From positions 357,452 through 421,451 of the forward strand of contig NZ_JAELXV010000006.1 of NCBI RefSeq assembly GCF_016427535.1: a stretch of 64,000 bases of DNA, written 5' to 3'. The notes beneath the pieces are model-generated. The model was not told the origin of the DNA. It ran no database searches and worked only from the letters and a program-made list of their open reading frames with translations. Shown here piece by piece: positions 52,559-61,541 of this stretch. How positions within the stretch are numbered: position 1 is the first letter of the stretch; each line of letters starts with the position of its first letter. Both the position numbers and the translations under genes were made by a program. Source of the stretch: Hymenobacter sp. BT559. Lineage in GTDB: Bacteria; Bacteroidota; Bacteroidia; Cytophagales; Hymenobacteraceae.

Positions 52559-53722
52559 CTACGTTGTAGCTGGCTGCACCCGCCGCGACCCGCGGTACAG
52601 CTCATACTTCAGCAGCCGGCAGTCTATCGGCCCGTTGAAGAGCGGAATCCGCCGCGACACTTTCAGGCCGATGCTCTTCGCCGCTTCTAGGTTACCCGTA
52701 AAGATGAACGCCTCGTAGCCCTGGAAATTCGTTTTCAGCGCGTCGCCAATCGTTTTATACAAAGCGTCCATCTGGGCCTCCTCCCCTATTCGCTCGCCGT
52801 AGGGCGGGTTCGTGATGACAAGGCCGGCCCCTAGGTCCTTGGGCGGCTGCGCGTCGCGCACGTCGCGCACGCTCAGCCGAATGCACTCGTCGAGGCCGGC
52901 AGCCTCAATGTTGGCGGCGGCTTGGTCAAGTACCCTAGGGTCGAGGTCGGAGCCGGCGAGGTAGGCCTGCGGCTCTTCGATGCGCTGGTCCTTAGCTTCT
53001 TGGCGCAGCTGCTGCCACAGCGTGGCGTCGAAGTCGGGCCAGTTTTCGAAGCCGAACTTGCCCTGGTGAAACAGGCCAGGCGCGATGCGCTGAGCCAGCA
53101 GCCCCGCCTCGGTGAGGATGGTGGCCGAGCCGCACATGGGGTCGATGAGCGGACTTTTCTGGTCCCAGCCGCTCAGCAAAACGAGGCCAGCGGCCAGCAC
53201 CTCGTTGAGGGGCGCCTCATTGGTGCCCTGGCGGTAGCCGCGGCGGTGCAGCGAGTCGCCAGCCGCGTCAAGGCTCAGGATAACCTCGTTTTCGAGCATG
53301 CGCAGGTGAATGCGGATGTCGGGGTTTTTGGTATCGATGCTGGGGCGCGCGCCGGTGCGCTCCCGAAACTGGTCCACGATGGCGTCTTTGGTGAGCTGGG
53401 CCACGTAGAGCGAGTGCTCGAAACTCGACTTGTTGACCACGGCCGTGATGGCAAACGTCTGGCCCGGGGCGATGTAGCGGCTCCAATCGATGTGGTACAC
53501 CTCGTCGTAGAGCGCGCGCTCGTCGGGGGCGTAGAAGTCGGCGAAGGGGCGCAGCAGGCGCATAGCCGTGCGGCTCCAGAGGATGGTATTGTAAAGCAGC
53601 TTTTTGTCGCCGCTAAACTCGACGGCGCGGCTGCCCACGTGGTCGATGGTGGCGCCGAGTTGGCTCAATTCCTCAGCCAGCACTTCTTCGAGGCCAAACT
53701 GGGTGGTGGCGGTTAGGTACAT
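52559..53722 (-). CDS. THUMP-domain RNA methyltransferase, RlmL-like
   Basis: 387 residues, ATG 53722. N-terminal THUMP region (about 45-160) then a Rossmann methyltransferase: SAM motif DPMCGSATILTEA (about 192-204), acidic loop GSDLDPRVLDQA and the base-flipping motif NPPYGERIG (about 303-311). It matches the N-terminal half of E. coli RlmL, which makes m2G2445 in 23S rRNA. It lacks the RlmK half, as in most Bacteroidota. Possible alternative: an N2-guanosine tRNA methyltransferase. Start verified by the typical MYLTATTQFGLEEVLAEEL beginning. Confidence 0.9.
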   Translation of the reverse strand: MYLTATTQFGLEEVLAEELSQLGATIDHVGSRAVEFSGDKKLLYNTILWSRTAMRLLRPFADFYAPDERALYDEVYHIDWSRYIAPGQTFAITAVVNKSSFEHSLYVAQLTKDAIVDQFRERTGARPSIDTKNPDIRIHLRMLENEVILSLDAAGDSLHRRGYRQGTNEAPLNEVLAAGLVLLSGWDQKSPLIDPMCGSATILTEAGLLAQRIAPGLFHQGKFGFENWPDFDATLWQQLRQEAKDQRIEEPQAYLAGSDLDPRVLDQAAANIEAAGLDECIRLSVRDVRDAQPPKDLGAGLVITNPPYGERIGEEAQMDALYKTIGDALKTNFQGYEAFIFTGNLEAAKSIGLKVSRRIPLFNGPIDCRLLKYELYRGSRRVQPATT

Positions 53723-53876
53723 GCCACAAAGGTCGGGGCTAGGGCAGTACCTGGCCGCTACTTTTTATCTAGCCCGCTACATATAGCCATCGCCATCTTG
53801 CCTAGCCAAGCCACAAATGGCCAAACCGGACCCAGTACTCTATTCGGCATAGCACATTGGACAAGAGAGCCAGCTC

Positions 53877-55514
53877 TTACTTGCCAGCTTTCTTCTCCTC
53901 GTTCAGCAGCGTTAATAGCACGCCGTTGGTCCAGCCAAAGCCATCTTGCAGGGGGTACTCGCCGCCGCCGGCTAGCAGGCCGGTGTTTTCGACGTTGTAT
54001 TTCTCCAGCAGCTTGCCGGTTTGGTTAAACACGCGCACGTTGAGGCGCGTCCAGCGGTGCGCCACGGTGTCGGCGAGGGCGGTTTGCTGGTAGCGGCGCA
54101 GGCCCACAATGGAGAGGTATTCGAGCGGGGCCCAGGCATTGGGGGCGTCCCACTGCTGGCCGCTGGGGTTGGTAGTGGTGAGCAGGCCGCCGGGGCGCAA
54201 AAACTCATTTTGAAGGTGCGAAGCTACTTTTTTAGCTTGGTCGGGCGTGGCAACGCCAAAGGCCAACGGGAATACGCCCGCCAGGGTGTGCACCGGCGAA
54301 GGGCGACGCTGCGGCAGGTCATAATCAACATAAAAGCCCGCCTTGGCATCCCAGCAGTAGCGCCGGATGGCGGCGGCCCGCGCCTGCCCGGCCTGCCGAA
54401 ACTGCTTGGCCTCGGTTGAGTCGCCAGCCTGGCGGGCAGCGGCACCTAGGGTTTGCTCTAGGGTTAGCAGCAGGCAGTTGAGGTCCACGGGCACGAGGCT
54501 GGTGGTGCGGATGGTTTCGAGACCCTGGCCGGGCACAAACCAGCGCGAGCTAAAATCCCAGCCCGACGCGGCGGCGGCGCGCACGTTGCGGTAAAACTCG
54601 GAGGTGTGCTGCCGGGTCTTTCGCGCAGCCTCCACGTCTTCGCGGTACGACTCTTCGCGGGGCTGGTCGCTATCGTCCCAGTAGCGGCTGAGCGGCTCGC
54701 CGCCGGGCATGCGCACGGTGCGGCCAGCGGCGGTGCCGGGCGCTAGCTTATTGCCGCCGCTAGTCCAGTAGTCGTATTCGCGCTTGAGTTGGGGCCTGAA
54801 TTGCTGCACGGCTTGGCTACTAGCACCTTCGGCCTGGGCCAAGAGCTGCACCATGAGGGCAAAAAACGGCGGCTGCGAGCGCGTGAGGTAGTAGGTACGG
54901 CTGCCGTTGGGCACGTGCCCGTAGCGGTCGATGAGGTAAGCAAAGTTGGCCACCATATCGCGCAGCAGGGCCGTACGGCCCGCCTGGCGCAAGCCCAGCA
55001 TTGTGAAGTACGAATCCCAGTAGTAAATCTCACGAAAGCGCCCACCCGGCACCAGGTAGGGGCGCGGCAGCGGTAGCAACGACGAGTACTGCGCGGCCTC
55101 GGCCTGCCCGGGGCGCCGCAGCACCGTCCAGAGGGTATCTAGGTGGGCCCGGATGCCGGCCTTCACGTCGCTACGATACACGTCGGTAGCGGCTATGGGC
55201 GGCTTGAAGTACTGCCCCAAAAAGGCTTTCAGGTCGAAGCCCGGCTGGGTGCGCTGGCGCTCGTAGGCAGCCACTATCTCGGCGGGCGGGGCGGTGGGCA
55301 GGGCGTCTACAAAGGTCTTATTATCTGCATATACCCGGCCCAGCTGCACGGCCTCAAACAAGCCCGGGTAGAGCTGGCGCGGCGTGGGCAACGTGGGCAT
55401 ATTCAGGCTGCCGGGCAGCTTGACAGTAGCGGCGCTTTGGGCGGGTGAAGCGGGGTGCTGGGCGGCCGCAGAGCCAGCTACGGCAAGCAGGCTACCTAGG
55501 AGGAAGTACTTCAT
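53877..55514 (-). CDS. treA: Periplasmic trehalase (GH37)
   Basis: 545 residues from ATG 55514 (MKYFLLGSLLAVAGSAAAQ signal peptide); an 8-codon upstream extension is possible but removes the positive N-terminus. Both trehalase signatures are present: PGGRFREIYYWDSYF (about 159-173) and QWDAPNAWAPLEY (about 455-467). It hydrolyses trehalose to two glucose molecules outside the inner membrane. The catalytic acid and base are within the (alpha/alpha)6 barrel. It may work with the GH63 glucosidase in disaccharide use, but is not linked to it. Monocistronic. Confidence 0.95.
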   Translation of the reverse strand: MKYFLLGSLLAVAGSAAAQHPASPAQSAATVKLPGSLNMPTLPTPRQLYPGLFEAVQLGRVYADNKTFVDALPTAPPAEIVAAYERQRTQPGFDLKAFLGQYFKPPIAATDVYRSDVKAGIRAHLDTLWTVLRRPGQAEAAQYSSLLPLPRPYLVPGGRFREIYYWDSYFTMLGLRQAGRTALLRDMVANFAYLIDRYGHVPNGSRTYYLTRSQPPFFALMVQLLAQAEGASSQAVQQFRPQLKREYDYWTSGGNKLAPGTAAGRTVRMPGGEPLSRYWDDSDQPREESYREDVEAARKTRQHTSEFYRNVRAAAASGWDFSSRWFVPGQGLETIRTTSLVPVDLNCLLLTLEQTLGAAARQAGDSTEAKQFRQAGQARAAAIRRYCWDAKAGFYVDYDLPQRRPSPVHTLAGVFPLAFGVATPDQAKKVASHLQNEFLRPGGLLTTTNPSGQQWDAPNAWAPLEYLSIVGLRRYQQTALADTVAHRWTRLNVRVFNQTGKLLEKYNVENTGLLAGGGEYPLQDGFGWTNGVLLTLLNEEKKAGK

Positions 55515-55658
55515 GAAACTACGGGGTGGGACGAGCACATCAGTACGTGGCTAGCGGCCCTGGAGGTGGCCCGCCACGCTTACCTGTGCAAAGTAGCAGC
55601 TGGCCTGCCAGGCTGGCCACTTAGTCGAAAAAGCTGAGCCTTAAGCGCCCTAGGTGCT

Positions 55659-55666
55659 TATATTTG
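55659..55666 (+). promoter_or_regulatory. Putative -7 element TATATTTG
   Basis: TATATTTG fits TAnnTTTG, 43 bp before the ATG at 55710. No TTG at -33 was seen. Confidence 0.5.
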
Positions 55667-55709
55667 TACTTATCAAAAAAATACTCATTTTATTATTCAT
55701 AAATAGTAT

Positions 55710-56261
55710 ATGCACAACCTCATCCTCAAAAAGCACTATTTATTTTTGTTCGCTTTCTTGCTAGTAGGCGCCAGCAGCTGCAAAAAAATTATGAGCTTGC
55801 TCAGCTTTCAGGTCAACGACTCCAGCACATTTACCGTGCCCGGCACTCCGTTCTTGACAGGAGCTACCGTCAACTTTCCGGTCGTGACGGTGGCCACTAC
55901 CTCGCAGAGCACTTACAAGAACAACAACACGTCGGCCGACTATGTGCAGGACGTGACCCTCGACCGCCTGACACTCACGGTGAGCAACCCGAGTACGCAG
56001 AACTTTGACTTCCTGAAAAGCATCAGCATCTACATCGCCACCGATGCCGCGGGCTCTAATAAAGTACTGCTGGCCTCGCTAGCCACCGTACCCACGGGCC
56101 AAACGAGCATCAGTCTCACGCCGGCCGGCAACAAGCTCGACATGTATCTGAAGAACAGCTCCTACACACTCACCACCAACGCCGAGCTGGCCCAGACGCT
56201 ACGCCAGAATACCGACGTGCGCGCCGATTCGCGCTTTACCGTGCACGCCAAATTGCCCTAG
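55710..56261 (+). CDS. Putative lipoprotein, unknown
   Basis: 183 residues, ATG 55710. N-terminal hydrophobic signal HYLFLFAFLLVGASSC with Cys24. The mature protein is rich in Thr, Ser and Asn and in predicted strands (FTVPGTPFLTGATVNFPVVTVATTS, LDRLTLTVSNPSTQNFDFLKSISIYIATDAAG), resembling all-beta lipoproteins of Bacteroidota surfaces. No domain is recognised. Possible single-gene unit with its own promoter and terminator. Confidence 0.8.
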   Translation: MHNLILKKHYLFLFAFLLVGASSCKKIMSLLSFQVNDSSTFTVPGTPFLTGATVNFPVVTVATTSQSTYKNNNTSADYVQDVTLDRLTLTVSNPSTQNFDFLKSISIYIATDAAGSNKVLLASLATVPTGQTSISLTPAGNKLDMYLKNSSYTLTTNAELAQTLRQNTDVRADSRFTVHAKLP

Positions 56262-56285
56262 GTGCAGGTTTGGCCGCCAAGTGCC

Positions 56286-56328
56286 AGCAAAAGGGGGCAG
56301 GGAACGTTGTTCCCTGCCCCCTTTTGCT
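56286..56328. terminator. Bidirectional terminator
   Basis: 20-bp perfect arms (56286-56305, 56309-56328) and a 3-nt loop; core AAAAGGGGGCAGGGAAC / GTTCCCTGCCCCCTTTT. Separates the lipoprotein and kptA genes, which converge. Confidence 0.9.
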
Positions 56329-56385
56329 TAGAAGTTATTTTCAAGTAGTTGGCATGCCCATTTAGCCAGCTCTGACTTTTGTATC

Positions 56386-56937
56386 TCAATCAGCTAATTC
56401 GCGCAGGTACTGCGGCGGCACGGTATCAACCAGCCACACACCGTTGCCGGAGCGGTAAAACACGCCGCCCGCCGCGTGCAGCGCGGCGGCATCTACGGCG
56501 AGCAGCGTGGGCCGGCCACGGCGCTGGCCCACGCGCCGGGCGGTGGCCTCATCGGGCGAGAGGTGCACGTGGTGGCGGCTCATCTTCTGCAAGCCCACTG
56601 CCCGGATGGCGGGCAGCGCGGCCGGCACCGTGCCGTGGTAGAGCACGGCGGGCGGCTCGGCCGGCGTCAGCTGCAAATCGACTTCTACGCTGTGGCCCTG
56701 CTGCGCCCGCAGGCGCTGGCCAGCTTCGTCAAAGGAAAAGCGCTGCTTGTCGTTGTCTTCGACTAGGTCTTCTAGTTCGTCGCGGGTGAGCGGGTGGCCA
56801 TGGGCGGCGCAGGCGGCCAGCAGGTCGGCCACGTTGACCCAGCCGCCTGCTTGCAGCGTGAGGCCGATGGCCTGGGGCTGGTGGCGTAGGTGCTGGCTAA
56901 GAAATTTGCTGAGGCGGGTGGTGGCTTTGGCGTCCAT
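56386..56937 (-). CDS. kptA: RNA 2'-phosphotransferase (KptA/Tpt1 family)
   Basis: 183 residues from ATG 56937 (MDAKATTRLSKFLSQHLRHQPQ); an upstream frame starting at 56970 is not typical of the family. Tpt1-like winged-helix N-domain followed by the NAD-binding part: LSKFLSQHLRH (9-19), VLYHGT (about 103-108), SRHHVHLS (about 124-131). It transfers an internal 2'-phosphate of RNA to NAD+. In eukaryotes it finishes tRNA splicing; the bacterial substrate is not known, since bacteria lack that pathway. Monocistronic and divergent from murB. Confidence 0.92.
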   Translation of the reverse strand: MDAKATTRLSKFLSQHLRHQPQAIGLTLQAGGWVNVADLLAACAAHGHPLTRDELEDLVEDNDKQRFSFDEAGQRLRAQQGHSVEVDLQLTPAEPPAVLYHGTVPAALPAIRAVGLQKMSRHHVHLSPDEATARRVGQRRGRPTLLAVDAAALHAAGGVFYRSGNGVWLVDTVPPQYLRELAD

Positions 56938-57033
56938 ACAGCGAATGTAGCGCCGGCTTCTAGTCCGCACGTGCGCTACGGCAAGCCGACTCTCCCGGGC
57001 TGAAAGTCGGCGCTATGGCCCGACCTTTGCGCC

Positions 57034-58080
57034 ATGCCGCACCTAGAAGAACACGTTTCGCTCCGCCCCTACAACACCTTTGGCCTCGACGTGCAGGCCC
57101 GCTACTTTGCCCGCTTTGCCTCGGCCGATGAGCTGCGCCAGCTATTGGCGCTGCCCGAGGTGCAGGCCGGGCCACTGCTCATCCTAGGGGGTGGCTCCAA
57201 CCTGCTGCTTACGCAGAGCTTCGGCGGCGTGGTACTGAAAAACGAGATTAACGGCCTGGAAGTCATTGGCGAAGATGCCGACACGCACACCGCCCTACTG
57301 CGCGCTGGGGCCGGCGAAAGCTGGCACGGCTTAGTAGAGTACGCCTTGGATGAAGACCTGCACGGCGTGGAAAACCTGTCGCTCATACCAGGCACTGTGG
57401 GCGCAGCGCCGCTTCAGAATATTGGGGCCTACGGCGCCGAGCTGCAAGACACCTTCGAGCGGCTCGAAGCGCTGGAAATCAAGACCGGGCAGCTGCGCGT
57501 TTTTGGCAAAGAAGAATGTGGCTTCGGCTACCGCGAAAGCGTATTTAAGGGGCCGCTCAAAAACCAGTTTGTCGTGACGGCCGTGGTGCTACGCCTGCAC
57601 CGCGCTGCCGCCCAGCGCCCCACCAACGTGCGCTACGGCGACATTCAAACCACCCTGGCCGACCTAGGAATCGAGGCCGAGCCCACACCGCGCGACGTGA
57701 GCCGCGCCGTGGTGCACATTCGCCGCTCGAAGTTGCCTGACCCGGCCGAAATCGGTAATGCGGGCTCGTTTTTCAAGAACCCCGAAGTGTCGCAGCACAA
57801 GTTCGATGAGCTCAAAAGCCGCTACCCTACCCTGCCCGGCTACCCCGTGCCCGGCGGCGTGAAAGTGCCCGCCGGCTGGCTCATTGAGCAGGCTGGCTTT
57901 AAAGGCCTGCGGCGTGGCGCGGGCCAGGGTACCCACGGCGTGCACGACCGCCAAGCGCTGGTGCTCGTGAACCACGGCGGGGCCACTGGGCAGGAATTGC
58001 GCGAGCTGGCCGAAGAAATAATTCGCGCCGTGCGCGATTTATTCGGCATCGAACTGCACCCCGAAGTGAATATTTTGTAG
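57034..58080 (+). CDS. murB: UDP-N-acetylenolpyruvoylglucosamine reductase
   Basis: 348 residues, ATG 57034. FAD flavoprotein of cytoplasmic murein precursor synthesis, converting UDP-GlcNAc-enolpyruvate to UDP-MurNAc. Motifs: NTFGLDVQARYF (14-25), GGGSNLL (52-58), PGTVGAAPLQNIGAYGAEL (about 120-138), FGYRESVFKGP (about 169-179) and the catalytic Ser in NAGSFFKNP (about 242-250), then HPEVN near the end. The sequence is a type I enzyme with the E. coli-like insertion (length near 342). GACCTTTG lies 16 bp upstream, a weak -7 candidate. Confidence 0.96.
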   Translation: MPHLEEHVSLRPYNTFGLDVQARYFARFASADELRQLLALPEVQAGPLLILGGGSNLLLTQSFGGVVLKNEINGLEVIGEDADTHTALLRAGAGESWHGLVEYALDEDLHGVENLSLIPGTVGAAPLQNIGAYGAELQDTFERLEALEIKTGQLRVFGKEECGFGYRESVFKGPLKNQFVVTAVVLRLHRAAAQRPTNVRYGDIQTTLADLGIEAEPTPRDVSRAVVHIRRSKLPDPAEIGNAGSFFKNPEVSQHKFDELKSRYPTLPGYPVPGGVKVPAGWLIEQAGFKGLRRGAGQGTHGVHDRQALVLVNHGGATGQELRELAEEIIRAVRDLFGIELHPEVNIL

Positions 58081-58122
58081 CTGGCCAGGCAGCTAGGCTG
58101 TTTTGGCTAAGCACCTAAGTAG

Positions 58123-58168
58123 CACGTAGCCATAGCGCGCAGCAGAAGCTTCGCGCTGTGGCTACGTG
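58123..58168. terminator. Hairpin between convergent murB and VIT genes
   Basis: 17-bp arms with one mismatch (58123-58139 and 58152-58168), CACGTAGCCATAGCGCG / CGCGCTGTGGCTACGTG. It lacks a clear T-tract. Confidence 0.65.
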
Positions 58169-58182
58169 ATGGCAGTTAAGCA

Positions 58183-61107
58183 TTAGCCCGCCACACGGTA
58201 GCGCTGCCGCAGTTGCCGCACCCCTAGGGCCAGCCCAAGTAGCAGTAAAAACCACTGGCCGCCATCGAGGGGCACGGCGGTGGCATCGCTATTGGGATGC
58301 GGCGGCTCGGTTTCCTGGGCGTCGAGGTTAAGGTTAGCGGCGAGCACCTCTTCTTGCTTGCGCTGGAGGGCAGCTTTTTGCGCGTCATTTTCCAGCGCCA
58401 GGTACGCCGTTAGCGGCGTGAGGATACCAGCCCGAAAGCTAGCCTGAATGAACGGCACGTGCCCCTGCTCGGCCGCCTCGGGATGCAGGCTTTGCCACTG
58501 CTCGAAGCCGTGCAGCAGTAGGCCAGTCAGCCAGCGAGTAGACGCCTCACCAGGCACGGCCAGTGGGTCGGCCGGGTGCGGCAGCACGAGAGCCGGCTCA
58601 TTGGTATCGCGTAAGTAGGCTTGGGCGCGACTCGCATTGGGCCAAGCGCGCACTGCGGACACGGTGCTGGAAACGGATGGTACGCTAGCTCGCGCCGTGG
58701 CTGAGGCTTGGCGCAGCGAGTGCGCTTCGAGGCGGCAGTCGGGTAGCAGCACGTAAAAGTCATCGCTTTCGGGATAGGCTGCTTGCAGGTCGGCAAAATC
58801 AGCGGGCAGCACGGCATTGCCAAGGCTATCGGTCACGACTACCAGCCGCGGGTACGTGGCGGTGGAGTGCAGCTGGGCGGCTGTGAGGGTGCGGCGCACG
58901 GCCCCGGTGAGGTAGCAACCGCCTATGTTTTTAAATTTGGTGAGTGCCTGCGGCCAATCGGTGCCTTCGCCTAGTGGCGTTGTGTAGGTGTTCACTAAGC
59001 TAAAGCGGGGCGGAGCGGCCAGTGGCTGGGTGCGCAGCAGCGCTTGCACCCGCTGCACGTAGCTGGCCTTGGCCCCGGCTTGCGCCTGCGATGCATCGAG
59101 CAAAAAGTGATAGTAGGGCCGCCGCTGCACCAGCGGCAGCTGGCGCTTAGCCGCGGCACCTAGGTACACCACTGCACTGCCCGAGGTAGCTAGGGGCACT
59201 ACATTGGCCGGCGCGGCATCGGGCGTGCCAAGCTGCACCGTGCGGCCGTCGACGGCGAGGGTCAGCGGCTCTTTGTGCAGCAGCTGGATGCCCGTGCGGC
59301 GCACCTCTTTCCCTACCACCGGATACACGCGCAGCGAGAGCTGATTGGGCCCGATGTAGGAAAGCAGGCCGGGGTCGCGGCTCGACCGCTCATTCACAAT
59401 CTGGGTGTAAACCCAGGTAGCGGCCTTGCGCTCGGCCAAGATGCCAAACTCGCGGCGCTGGCCGATGTCGAGGTAGTAGTTGCCTACCCAGCAGCCGGGC
59501 GGCAGCGTGAGGACGGTACTGTACTCGGCCTGGCGGCTAGCGTCGGTATTGGCAACGGCCAAGTCAACCCAGCTCACCCAGGCTTGCTCTTTCGCATTGT
59601 AGGTGCTGCGGGCGGTGAGCTGTCGCAGCGTCGGCTGCGCGGTGGTCGGTCCTTGGTCTTCGGCAAAATTGGTGCCGGGCACCCAGCGGCTCCAGCGCGG
59701 GCGCCCGGCCAGGGGCTCGGTACCCACAAATATCTTTTGCAGGTCGGCTATTTTGCTTTCGGGCAACGTGAGATTGTCGAGCACCAGCCAGTTGTAATAC
59801 GCTGACAGATACGGCTGCTGCGAGCCCATAAACAAGTCCCAATTGGTGTCTTTGTGCCGCTGCACCACCGCCAAGGTGTAGGCCAGCGCCGCCGCATCGA
59901 GGTCGTAGTGCTTCGTATAATCGGGGCTGTAGGTGTATTCCAACGCCTCGTGCAGCACTTGGCGCTGGTGCCAGTAGCTGCCCGTGAGGCCCAGTGGCAA
60001 CACGGCTAAGCCGCCCACTAGCACCGCCCGCCGCACCAGCGGCGTGAAGTGCGCTTGGAGCGCCCCTAGGTCGTCGTGCAACGTAGTCACGTGCACAACC
60101 AGCAGCATAAGCGGCGCCAGCATCAAAAAGCCCGAGCCGATGGCAATAACCGCTACTAGCGACAGCGGCAAGAAGGGCAAAAATACCAAAAAGAAATACC
60201 CTGTGTAGCCAAACAGCGCACTGCGTGCCCCCAGCAGCGCCAGCCGCCCGTGCGGCCCTAGGCGGCCGGCAGGCAGGCACAGCAGTACCCCGTTCAGCAC
60301 CGCTAAGCCATAAAACCAGAAACTATTGAAATTACCGAAAATACCCTCTTGCGTGTCGGTGCTGAAGTGCCCGAAAAGCAGCCCGGAATTCACCGCCAGC
60401 CCCAGCACAGGCAGCACGATAGTCAGCACCACTTTCCAGATAATGCTATAGTCGGCCCACTCTTTCTCTTGGCTTAAGCTCAGGATGTAAACCGCCCGCA
60501 CCAAGAAGAATAAAAACAACAGTGGCCCCACCGCAAACACTCCAATAACCCAGGCATAGCCGCTCGGGGTACCGGGCTCAAACCAGCCGCTCATCAACCC
60601 CCATAGGCCCATCATCATTCCCAGCGCTAGCCATGCTCCTACCGGCACGGCCACGGCGAGCCCTAGGTTGGCAAGGGCGCTGTAGGGCCGGCCAGCCGGA
60701 GTAAAGCGCACTACTAATACCAGCAGCGCGTGCGCCAGCGTGGGCATCACGAAGGTCCAGATGTAGATTAGAATATCCGTGGGCACCATCCAGCGCGGGA
60801 TGCTGCGGGGCAGCGCCTCATCGGCATGGTAGGTGTAGAGGCCCACAAACAGGCTATAGGCTATCAGCGCGGCCAGCGCATACCAGGGGCTCACCTCCTG
60901 CTTGTGGGCCCAAGCCCACCCTAGGTAGCCTAAACTCGCCAGCCCGAGCCCACCTAGGCTCCACCCGAAGCGCTGCCACAACTCGATACTCTGCGGTGGC
61001 AGCAAGGAGTGGATAATCGAAAACTCGCCGTAGCAGAGCACCGCCAGCAGCAACAGGGGGCCAACAGTTACTAGAAGTAGCCACTTGGGGTTGAGAAGGT
61101 TGCGCAT
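58183..61107 (-). CDS. Giant exosortase-associated VIT-domain membrane protein
   Basis: 974 residues from ATG 61107 (MRNLLNPKWLLLV); four codons earlier another ATG is possible. The first ~400 residues have about ten transmembrane helices. Then a VIT-type region (about 490-620: WVSWVDLAVANTDASRQAEYSTVLTLPPGCWVGNYYLDIGQRREFG) and a von Willebrand-like part follow. The end VPLDGGQWFLLLLGLALGVRQLRQRYR (945-971) is a short motif, transmembrane helix and basic tail, that is, an exosortase recognition signal as in MSEP-CTERM/XrtN-type proteins of Bacteroidota. No exosortase gene is in the window. Probably sorted into or cleaved at the membrane; role unknown. Confidence 0.85.
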   Translation of the reverse strand: MRNLLNPKWLLLVTVGPLLLLAVLCYGEFSIIHSLLPPQSIELWQRFGWSLGGLGLASLGYLGWAWAHKQEVSPWYALAALIAYSLFVGLYTYHADEALPRSIPRWMVPTDILIYIWTFVMPTLAHALLVLVVRFTPAGRPYSALANLGLAVAVPVGAWLALGMMMGLWGLMSGWFEPGTPSGYAWVIGVFAVGPLLFLFFLVRAVYILSLSQEKEWADYSIIWKVVLTIVLPVLGLAVNSGLLFGHFSTDTQEGIFGNFNSFWFYGLAVLNGVLLCLPAGRLGPHGRLALLGARSALFGYTGYFFLVFLPFLPLSLVAVIAIGSGFLMLAPLMLLVVHVTTLHDDLGALQAHFTPLVRRAVLVGGLAVLPLGLTGSYWHQRQVLHEALEYTYSPDYTKHYDLDAAALAYTLAVVQRHKDTNWDLFMGSQQPYLSAYYNWLVLDNLTLPESKIADLQKIFVGTEPLAGRPRWSRWVPGTNFAEDQGPTTAQPTLRQLTARSTYNAKEQAWVSWVDLAVANTDASRQAEYSTVLTLPPGCWVGNYYLDIGQRREFGILAERKAATWVYTQIVNERSSRDPGLLSYIGPNQLSLRVYPVVGKEVRRTGIQLLHKEPLTLAVDGRTVQLGTPDAAPANVVPLATSGSAVVYLGAAAKRQLPLVQRRPYYHFLLDASQAQAGAKASYVQRVQALLRTQPLAAPPRFSLVNTYTTPLGEGTDWPQALTKFKNIGGCYLTGAVRRTLTAAQLHSTATYPRLVVVTDSLGNAVLPADFADLQAAYPESDDFYVLLPDCRLEAHSLRQASATARASVPSVSSTVSAVRAWPNASRAQAYLRDTNEPALVLPHPADPLAVPGEASTRWLTGLLLHGFEQWQSLHPEAAEQGHVPFIQASFRAGILTPLTAYLALENDAQKAALQRKQEEVLAANLNLDAQETEPPHPNSDATAVPLDGGQWFLLLLGLALGVRQLRQRYRVAG

Positions 61108-61202
61108 AGCAAAATACAAGTGCAGAAAAAAGAAGGGCGCGTGGGTGAGTAGCTAGCAAGCGCTAGACTTTGGCTAAGCAGCACGTGGTGAAATAGCCGG
61201 CG

Positions 61203-61234
61203 CAAATGTATTACGAAGAACTTTGCATTTCAAA
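61203..61234 (-). promoter_or_regulatory. Promoter of the VIT gene (TTTG-N20-TACATTTG)
   Basis: On the minus strand: TTTG at 61231-61234, 20-nt spacer, TACATTTG at 61203-61210. A complete Bacteroidota -33/-7 promoter, giving a leader of about 90 nt. Confidence 0.7.
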
Positions 61235-61541
61235 GTTTAATAAAAATGAAAACCTTTTACTGCTATTCTGCACTGCTTTAAAGCGGTGTTCTTAGAGCCG
61301 CATCTTACCCCCAACTGCGTAGAAAGGCAGCACCTAGGGCTATATCGCAGCGATAGAGCCATCCATGCCAGATGCCAAGAGCGGCGCGGCGTCGCATGCT
61401 ACTTAATGAGCTTGAAATTGGGTAAAGCAAAATCCTATAGTTTGCTGTTCTTCTTATCGCTCGGTGGTATGCCTTGCTTCCGGGAGCTACGAGCTACCAG
61501 CCTAAGGCCCTGGTGACGCTCCTATCCGCTTATTTCGCTAT
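61235..61541. other. Intergenic region upstream of DAC-like gene
   Basis: 307 bp. A 76-codon plus-strand frame here (61286-61516) has no protein-like composition and overlaps a CCTAGG; I reject it. Promoter of the downstream gene cluster is presumably in this stretch but no clear TAnnTTTG is seen. Confidence 0.45.

Noticed and set aside
52922..53716. 264-codon plus-strand frame opposite the RlmL-like gene
   Set aside because: It is a complement shadow; the minus strand carries the SAM and NPPY motifs.
61286..61516. 76-codon plus-strand frame upstream of the DAC-like gene
   Set aside because: No domain, odd composition and no supporting promoter or ribosome-binding context.
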